Positions 6,813 to 11,589 of a DNA stretch of 11,589 nt are shown in pieces; position 1 is the first letter of the stretch, and each line of letters begins with the position of its first letter. The DNA comes from CAZOZK01 sp964584245 (GTDB lineage: Bacteria > Patescibacteriota > Microgenomatia > UBA1400 > PJMF01). The position numbers and the translations under genes were made by a program. The stretch lies in contig CAZOZK010000029.1 in assembly GCA_964584245.1 (NCBI GenBank), positions 1 to 11,589 on the forward strand, in the 5' to 3' direction. Under the pieces are notes generated by a model. That model searched no databases and had not been told where the DNA came from. It was given only the letters and a program-made list of their open reading frames with translations.

Positions 6813-7202
6813 TTAAACACGGACAGTGTCATCAATAGTCGGAAAATTTTCTTTATTGCGAAGAGATCTAAGTACTAACCATAAGCTGCATAAGGTACTA
6901 ACTACTTCTTCAGGAGTTAAATCCTCAATACCACTTAATTCAGGTAGCGTGATTTGATATTTTGCAAGGGCTTCCAAAAGTATTGGTAAGTTTTTACTGT
7001 TTACTCTTGCACGTGTAGAAGCAGTCTCTGTATTTTTATCTTCCTCTCCAGGAAGTTGAATAGCACCTGAGCATGCACCATAGAGTGAAACCAAATTTTT
7101 ATGAATAATTGCAATATCAGATTTTTCACCTGATTGTTTTACTACCTTTTCAGACACTATTGCTGCCATTTTTTCTTCATCATGTATCTCACGTTCTGTC
7201 AT
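6813..7202 (-). CDS. Hypothetical protein related to the N-terminal domain of the next gene
   Basis: Unrecognised 129-residue soluble protein. I chose the ATG at 7202 over an upstream TTG at 7226 because a good promoter has its -10 box nine bases before that ATG, which would place the TTG upstream of the transcript. The predicted content is helical: NLVSLYGAC, then V-N-S (67-69), PILLEALAKYQI, and LCSLWLVLRSL near the end. The V-N-S to L-W distance is 42 residues, against 43 in the neighbouring protein, with matching leucines between, so I infer a shared domain. A charged Glu/Lys/Thr-rich stretch (about 52-64) precedes V-N-S and is absent in the neighbour. AT-rich like its partner, and likely co-transcribed with it. 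No function can be assigned. Confidence 0.65.
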   Translation of the reverse strand: MTEREIHDEEKMAAIVSEKVVKQSGEKSDIAIIHKNLVSLYGACSGAIQLPGEEDKNTETASTRARVNSKNLPILLEALAKYQITLPELSGIEDLTPEEVVSTLCSLWLVLRSLRNKENFPTIDDTVRV

Positions 7203-7211
7203 AGGCGAAGT

Positions 7212-7240
7212 AGTATACAATATCAAGTAGGTTTATACAA
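7212..7240 (-). promoter_or_regulatory. Minus-strand promoter for the two hypothetical genes
   Basis: Read on the minus strand: TTGTAT (7240-7235), a 17-base spacer, then TATACT (7217-7212), ending nine bases before the ATG at 7202. Spacing and both boxes fit a sigma-70-type promoter and would give a leaderless or very short-leader mRNA. The 52-base gap to the divergent Nudix gene means that gene's promoter must overlap this one. Confidence 0.55.
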
Positions 7241-7254
7241 ATAAAGCCAAAAAT

Positions 7255-7857
7255 ATGATTATGCAAAAAGATTCCCAATTTGATTCATCCAACGAATTTC
7301 CCCACACCTGTTTCACCGCTGCTGGCTGTTTGATCAAAGACGGCAAAGTGCTGTTGGTCAAACATAAAAAATTGGGAATTTGGCTCAATCCAGGTGGGCA
7401 TATTGAACCGGGAGAGCTGCCTCACGAAGCCGCGGAGCGTGAGTTTTATGAAGAAACGGGCGTTTTTGTGGAAGCGTACTGGACTCATATTGATTCGCTA
7501 CCTAGCTCGAGTAAAAAAGTCGCCAATGATCAGTCTGAAACACGCGATTTTTTCACTCCAAATCCAATAGCCTCAAATGTGCATTGGATATCAGAAAAAA
7601 ATTATCTAGCTAGGTTAGAGGCATCAAAAAAAGATGAAAAAAAGTATGAAAAAGAGGAAAAATGGCAGAAAGGTTGCGAACAACACCTCAATTTTTTGTA
7701 TTTAGTGCGTCCTCTTGGTACAATAGCGATCACGCAAAATCAAACAGAGACGGATGGCATCGAGTGGTTCACGCTGCAGGAGCTAGAAAAAATCGAAACC
7801 AAAGAGCAAATTCGCAAGGAAGTCGCGCTCGCATTTCGAGTGGCAGAGTCACTCTAG
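7255..7857 (+). CDS. Nudix hydrolase
   Basis: Hydrolyses a nucleoside diphosphate linked to another group; the substrate is not readable from sequence. A perfect Nudix box G-x5-E-x7-R-E-U-x-E-E-x-G-U spans residues 48-70 (starting GHIEPGE and ending REFYEETGV), including the metal-binding glutamates 66 and 67. The strand before it, GCLIKDGKVLLVKHKKLGIWLNPGG, is typical. The protein is 200 residues, longer than a minimal Nudix domain (about 150), because of a Lys/Glu-rich stretch (about 121-145) before the last strands (GIEWFTLQELEK). The ATG at 7255 is followed by another at 7261, and neither has a clear ribosome-binding site. It ends 16 bases before sufC and may be co-transcribed with the suf genes, but no functional link is known to me. 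Confidence 0.9.
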   Translation: MIMQKDSQFDSSNEFPHTCFTAAGCLIKDGKVLLVKHKKLGIWLNPGGHIEPGELPHEAAEREFYEETGVFVEAYWTHIDSLPSSSKKVANDQSETRDFFTPNPIASNVHWISEKNYLARLEASKKDEKKYEKEEKWQKGCEQHLNFLYLVRPLGTIAITQNQTETDGIEWFTLQELEKIETKEQIRKEVALAFRVAESL

Positions 7858-7873
7858 GCGTTTTCAGAAACAT

Positions 7874-8653
7874 ATGTTACATATTTCAAACTTAACTACC
7901 AGCATTAAAGAAACTCAAATCCTCAAGGGCATTTCTTTGGATGTTAAGCCAGGCGAAATTCACGCGATCATGGGGCCAAATGGTTCTGGTAAATCAACGC
8001 TGGCCTACACCTTGGCCGGACATCCTGAATATGTTGTGGGGGATGGCTCAAAAGTGACGATTTCTGACATAACTAGCTACAAAAAAACCAACATCCTGGA
8101 TTTATCCCCAGATGAACGAGCCCAAGTTGGATTGTTTTTGGCGTTTCAGTATCCCGTAGAAATTCCTGGGGTGAAAGTCTAAAATTTTTTGCGCTATGCG
8201 TACGAGGCACGATTTGCCGCATTTCCAGAAAAAAAATTTGCTAAAGTGATTGAATTTAGACGACATTTGCAAAAACTGGCAGAGGAATTCAAAGTCAAAC
8301 CAGAAATGTTGGCGCGCGGTCTCAACGAAGGCTTTAGTGGCGGTGAGAAAAAACGCTTAGAAATCTTACAAATGGCGGTACTCGAACCAATATTCGCGGT
8401 GTTGGATGAAACAGATTCCGGACTCGATATCGACGCAATAAAAGTGGTGGCCCACGGTGTAACAAAAGTGGTGGAAAAGTACAACACTGGCATTATTGTC
8501 ATCACCCATTACCAGAGAATTTTGGAGTACTTGAAGCCTGATTTTGTGCACGTTTTGGTTGGCGGCAAAATTGTAAAATCTGGCGGACCGGAGCTGGCTT
8601 TGGAGTTAGAAGGCACAGGCTACACGGATATAGAAAATCAAAGCACAAACTAG
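7874..8653 (+). pseudogene. sufC: SufC, Fe-S assembly ABC ATPase, interrupted by one in-frame TAA
   Basis: SufC is the ATPase of the SufBCD Fe-S scaffold complex. One frame encodes the whole protein of about 259 codons (family about 250) except for a TAA at 8180-8182. Before it (102 residues): Walker A GPNGSGKST (34-42) and the Q-loop FQYP (Gln92). After it: NFLRYAYEARF, the signature motif FSGGEKKR (Ser near 155), Walker B LDETDSGLD (Asp178, Glu179) and the H-loop ITHYQR (His212). Both halves are well conserved and no bases are missing. The stop falls in the conserved PGV-x-V-x-NFLR segment, where a single change such as TCA to TAA would explain it. Alternatives are a sequencing error, readthrough, or two peptides with a restart at TTG 8189. 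No known code reads TAA as sense in bacteria, and TAA ends seven genes in this window. Confidence 0.88.
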
Positions 8654-8667
8654 TAAGTATATTTTTC

Positions 8668-11277
8668 ATGGCCCGATTCGCAGCAAAAAAAACTACTACC
8701 GACGACCAGCTACTCAAAGATTCCTATGAGCACGGCTACTCGTTTTCCACGGCTGGGTATTCGCATATTATTAAGCCTGGCTTGAATGAGGGTGTGGTTC
8801 GCGAAATTTCGCATATTAAAGAAGAACCTGATTGGATGCTGAAAATGCGGCTGACAGCCTACGAGCAGTTTTTGGCCAAGCCCACTCCGACTTGGGGCGG
8901 CGACTTGAGCGAGATTAATTACGACAAAATCCGCTATTATCTGCGTGCAACCGATGAACAAAAGAAAACTTGGGCCGAGGTGCCGCCAGAAGTGAAGGCG
9001 ACGTTTGACCGGTTGGGGATTCCAGAGGCCGAGCGGACTGTGCTTGCTGGTGTAAAAGCCCAGTATGACAGCGAGATGGTCTACGGCTCGCTGCAAAATA
9101 TTTGGAAAGATCAAGGCGTGGTCTTTTTGTCTATGGATGAAGGCTTGCGTAAGTATCCAGATTTGGTCAAAGAATATTTTGGCAAGATAATTCCTTCTGG
9201 CGATAACAAATTTGCTGCGCTGAACACCGCAGTTTGGTCTGGTGGATCCTTTGTGTATGTGCCAAAAGGCCTCGAGGTAAAAATGCCACTGCAAACCTAT
9301 TTTAGAATCAACGCCGAAAACTCTGGCCAGTTTGAACGCACGCTTATTATTGTCGATGAAGGCGCGAAGGTGCATTATATCGAAGGGTGTTTTGTCGCTG
9401 GAACCAAGGTTATAACAGATCAAGGTCAAAAAAACATTGAGGATATTTTACAAGATGATGTTGTGCTTACACATGAAGGACGGTATCAGCCGGTCAAAGC
9501 TCTCCAACATAGAAAATATACTGGCCAGCTGTGTACCTTCAAAGTTACAAGCCAGCCACAATCTGTGACTGCCACTTCAAATCACCCATTTTTGGCAGTA
9601 AAACGTCAATATAAAAATGAACGAAACAAAAATTGGGAACTGCGATGGATGGCGGCAAAGGATCTCAAAAAAGGTGATTATGTGTGTGTGCCTATCCACA
9701 GAAACCAGACAACTGCAACAGAAATTCAGTTTGAAGTTCCAGTTGGAAATGGTCGACATGGCTGGCAACTAAATTCAATCCAAGTGCAATTGAGCCCTGA
9801 ATTTTTTAGATTGATTGGATACTATTTAGCAGAAGGCAGTATATCTGCTGGCTCATACTTAAATTTCTCTTTTCATGAAGATGAAACAGCGTACATTTTA
9901 GATGTAAAAAAATGTCTGAAAATAGTATTTCCACAATTTAGTGACCGAATTTCTGAATCAAAACATGAAAAAAATCATGGTAAAAATGTAGTCGTTAGCT
10001 CTGTAGAAGTATGCAGGATTTTTGAGACATTTGGTGTCTCATCATTTACAAAACAAGTTCCTGAGTGGGTTATGAATGCTGAAACTGATTTACAGTCTGA
10101 ATTGATAAAAGCTTGGTATTTTGGTGATGGTACGTATTACGCAAAGCAAATTAAGTCTGGGTGGAAAGAGAATTTTAGAATCAGCACAACTTCAGAATCA
10201 CTGGCATCTCAAGGAAGAATGATGCTGGCTCGGTTTGGAGTCGCTTCATCGCTGAATGTGCAACAAAGAAATAAATTAAAAGTAGAAGATCCTTCGAGCA
10301 TAGTTGATAGATCTGCAGCACATAGACATGCTATGTTCACCTTAGTCATTGGTGGTGAGCACATGGTTGTTTTTGGAAAATTGGTAGATCAGCCAATACA
10401 ACCCAAAATCTCAGGCAAGAAACGTGCAACTGCGTATCATATTGATGAAAAATATCTCTATATGCCAATTACTTCTGTTGAGGTCCAAGAAGTTGAGGAT
10501 TTTCCAGTTTATAATTTCAGCGTCACCGAAGATGAATCTTACGTTGCAAATGGTTTAGTGGTTCATAATTGTACTGCTCCTAACTTCTCCACAGGCTCCC
10601 TTCATTCCGCCGTGGTAGAAATTTTTGTCAAAAAAGGTGCGCGATGCCAGTACACCACGGTCCAAAACTGGTACAAAAATATTTATAATTTGGTTACCAA
10701 ACGCGCGTACGTTGAAGAAGAAGGCGAAATGGTCTGGACGGATTTCAATATGGGTTCGAAGCTCACCATGAAGTACCCCGGGTTTGTCTTGGCTGGCAAA
10801 GGCGCGCGCGGCGAGACGCTGTCTATGGCGCTGGCTGGCGCGGGGCAACATCAAGATACGGGTTCAAAAGCAATTCACTTGGCGCCGTACACAACCTCTT
10901 CGATTATGTCGAAATCAATTTCCAAAGATGGTGGCCGAACCAGTTATCGTGGCTTGGTAAATGTCGGCCCTCACGCCCATCACAGCCAAAACACCGTGAT
11001 TTGTGATGCGCTGCTACTCGATGACCGATCGCGCTCAGATACCTATCCCGTCGACACAATTCACAACAGCAAAGTGAAGATTTCTCATGAGGCAACGGTC
11101 TCTAAAATTGGCGACGACCAGCTGTTTTACCTGATGAGTCGCGGAGTCAAAGAAGAGGATGCGCGCAAAATGATTGTGAATGGATTTATTGAGGATTTAG
11201 TGAAGCACTTACCCCTCGAGTACGCGGTCGAAATGAATCGATTGATCGATCACGAGATGGAAGGGAGTATTGGATGA
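8668..11277 (+). CDS. sufB: SufB Fe-S cluster scaffold protein containing an intein
   Basis: SufB is the main scaffold subunit of SufBCD, on which sulfur and iron are assembled into clusters. The precursor has 869 residues; removing the intein (241-634) leaves 475, normal for SufB. N-extein features: QLLKDSYEHGYSF, KMRLTAYEQF, and the start of the beta-helix (RTLIIVDEGAKVHYIEG). C-extein: CTAPNFSTGSLHSAVVEI, RTSYRGLVNVG, DDRSRSDTYP, ISHEATVSKIGDDQLFYLMSRG and a helical C-terminus. The intein lies exactly before the conserved Cys of IEG-CTAP, the residue aligned with the essential Cys254 region of E. coli SufB as I recall it, so unspliced protein should be inactive. The gene starts 14 bases after the sufC stop with no clear ribosome-binding site (a TATATT precedes). 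The TGA stop overlaps the sufD ATG (ATGA), implying coupled translation. Confidence 0.95.
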   Translation: MARFAAKKTTTDDQLLKDSYEHGYSFSTAGYSHIIKPGLNEGVVREISHIKEEPDWMLKMRLTAYEQFLAKPTPTWGGDLSEINYDKIRYYLRATDEQKKTWAEVPPEVKATFDRLGIPEAERTVLAGVKAQYDSEMVYGSLQNIWKDQGVVFLSMDEGLRKYPDLVKEYFGKIIPSGDNKFAALNTAVWSGGSFVYVPKGLEVKMPLQTYFRINAENSGQFERTLIIVDEGAKVHYIEGCFVAGTKVITDQGQKNIEDILQDDVVLTHEGRYQPVKALQHRKYTGQLCTFKVTSQPQSVTATSNHPFLAVKRQYKNERNKNWELRWMAAKDLKKGDYVCVPIHRNQTTATEIQFEVPVGNGRHGWQLNSIQVQLSPEFFRLIGYYLAEGSISAGSYLNFSFHEDETAYILDVKKCLKIVFPQFSDRISESKHEKNHGKNVVVSSVEVCRIFETFGVSSFTKQVPEWVMNAETDLQSELIKAWYFGDGTYYAKQIKSGWKENFRISTTSESLASQGRMMLARFGVASSLNVQQRNKLKVEDPSSIVDRSAAHRHAMFTLVIGGEHMVVFGKLVDQPIQPKISGKKRATAYHIDEKYLYMPITSVEVQEVEDFPVYNFSVTEDESYVANGLVVHNCTAPNFSTGSLHSAVVEIFVKKGARCQYTTVQNWYKNIYNLVTKRAYVEEEGEMVWTDFNMGSKLTMKYPGFVLAGKGARGETLSMALAGAGQHQDTGSKAIHLAPYTTSSIMSKSISKDGGRTSYRGLVNVGPHAHHSQNTVICDALLLDDRSRSDTYPVDTIHNSKVKISHEATVSKIGDDQLFYLMSRGVKEEDARKMIVNGFIEDLVKHLPLEYAVEMNRLIDHEMEGSIG
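9388..10569 (+). mobile_element. SufB intein with LAGLIDADG homing-endonuclease domain (394 residues)
   Basis: A self-splicing protein insert. Splice residues are all present: Cys241 as residue 1 (block A CFVAGTKVITDQG), block B TSNH with Thr303 and His306, block F VYNFSVTEDESYVANG, and block G VVHN (631-634) with penultimate His and terminal Asn, followed by Cys635 as the +1 nucleophile. The centre carries two LAGLIDADG-type helices, LIGYYLAEG (382-390) and LIKAWYFGDGTY (479-490), each with its acidic residue, so an active DNA-cutting domain is plausible. No stop or frameshift interrupts it. Base composition is lower in G+C than the exteins (20 of 60 at 9841-9900 against 42 of 60 at 10801-10860), supporting recent acquisition. 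Splicing and cutting activity are inferred, not shown. Confidence 0.95.
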
Positions 11278-11589
11278 TATTAGATCAATCAAAAGCTCAA
11301 GCAAAAATCCTAGCGGATGCTGAAACCAAAGCCAAAACGATTATTCCGGTTGAAGAGTCGCTGTCGTATACAATCCAGAATCCAGGTACGTATCTATTTG
11401 AAATAACCAAACCTGGCGTTGAGCTGGAAGTTGGGGGAGTCTTTGATGCTACCGGTCATGACATGACGCAAGTGGTGGTGATTATCCATCACAAATCCCC
11501 GCACACTCGAGCGAACACCACGCTCAAAGGCGTGGCGCGCGACCACGCATCTGTCACTTTTGTAGGACGAATTATTATTGATGAAAACT
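11274..11589 (+). CDS. sufD: SufD-like Fe-S cluster assembly protein, 3'-truncated by the window edge
   Basis: SufD pairs with SufB and binds SufC in the SufBCD complex, helping iron entry. Only the first 105 residues are present, with the frame still open at the end. The N-terminal part is Ala/Lys-rich (KAQAKILADAETKAKT). It is followed by alternating short strands and glycines of a beta-helix: HHKSPHTRANTTLKGVARDH and SVTFVGRIIIDEN, matching the SufB/SufD family pattern H-x(5)-T-x(4)-KGV-x-D-x-A-x(2)-F-x-GRI. The ATG lies inside the sufB stop (ATGA), a four-base overlap typical of coupled translation. The long N-terminal domain of E. coli SufD seems to be missing, so this looks like the short SufD form; the rest of the gene is needed to confirm. 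Confidence 0.85.
   Translation, partial: MILDQSKAQAKILADAETKAKTIIPVEESLSYTIQNPGTYLFEITKPGVELEVGGVFDATGHDMTQVVVIIHHKSPHTRANTTLKGVARDHASVTFVGRIIIDEN

Noticed and set aside
7203..7226. TTG start at 7226 for the minus-strand hypothetical gene.
   Set aside because: The -10 box at 7217-7212 lies between this TTG and the ATG at 7202, so the transcript would not include it; the extra eight residues show no conservation cue.
8180..8191. Programmed frameshifting or slippage at the A4T6 run to rescue sufC.
   Set aside because: The frame is the same before and after the stop, and the stop codon lies at the start of the run. A single frameshift there would leave the SufC frame instead of restoring it.
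8710..9429. Long antisense open frame (239 codons) opposite sufB.
   Set aside because: It mirrors the strongly conserved sufB coding strand, has no recognisable motifs, and no promoter or ribosome-binding site was seen; a shadow frame.
11275..11283. Possible alternative genetic code: sufB is the only gene here ending in TGA, and a TAG follows two codons later.
   Set aside because: No long gene in the window contains an in-frame TGA, which a TGA-recoding (code 25-like) genome should show often, and the ATGA overlap with sufD is a normal coupled stop-start. One TGA among twelve stops is unremarkable.

Overview
This is a bacterial chromosomal window read with the standard bacterial code. Genes are tightly packed, Shine-Dalgarno sequences are mostly weak, and base composition is intermediate apart from two AT-rich stretches. 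I cannot name the organism. The compact layout, possible leaderless starts and divergent protein versions would fit a candidate-phylum (Patescibacteria-like) bacterium, but that is a low-confidence inference and no rRNA or tRNA is present to support it.

Layout. (1) Bases 1-1193: the 3' two-thirds or so of pnp (polynucleotide phosphorylase: second RNase PH core, KH, S1, and an Arg/Gly/Asp tail), closed by a strong Rho-independent terminator. (2) 1271-2248: a full-length but divergent LacD-type (tagatose-1,6-bisphosphate) aldolase homologue that appears to lack the Schiff-base lysine. (3) 2317-4609: a two-gene threonine-to-glycine pathway, short-chain-type threonine 3-dehydrogenase followed by 2-amino-3-ketobutyrate CoA ligase. 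(4) 4611-6138: a close-packed group of a YggT-family membrane protein, a Mn-type superoxide dismutase and a DEDDy-type 3'-5' exonuclease domain protein, with a plausible promoter in the end of kbl. (5) 6156-7202, minus strand: an AT-rich island with two unrecognised genes that look related to each other; the larger one also carries HEAT-like repeats. (6) 7255-7857: a Nudix hydrolase transcribed divergently from the island. (7) 7874-11589: the sufC-sufB-sufD iron-sulfur cluster assembly operon. sufC is broken by one in-frame TAA, sufB carries a complete LAGLIDADG-type intein at its conserved Glu-Gly/Cys-Thr-Ala-Pro site, and sufD runs off the window end.

How the genes work together. Tdh and Kbl turn threonine into glycine and acetyl-CoA. 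SufB, SufC and SufD form the scaffold/ATPase complex that builds Fe-S clusters, and superoxide dismutase protects such clusters from superoxide. The most notable points are the SufB intein next to an interrupted sufC, the aldolase homologue without its catalytic lysine, and the pair of related orphan genes on the AT-rich island. No CRISPR array, tRNA, rRNA, transposase or phage gene was seen.
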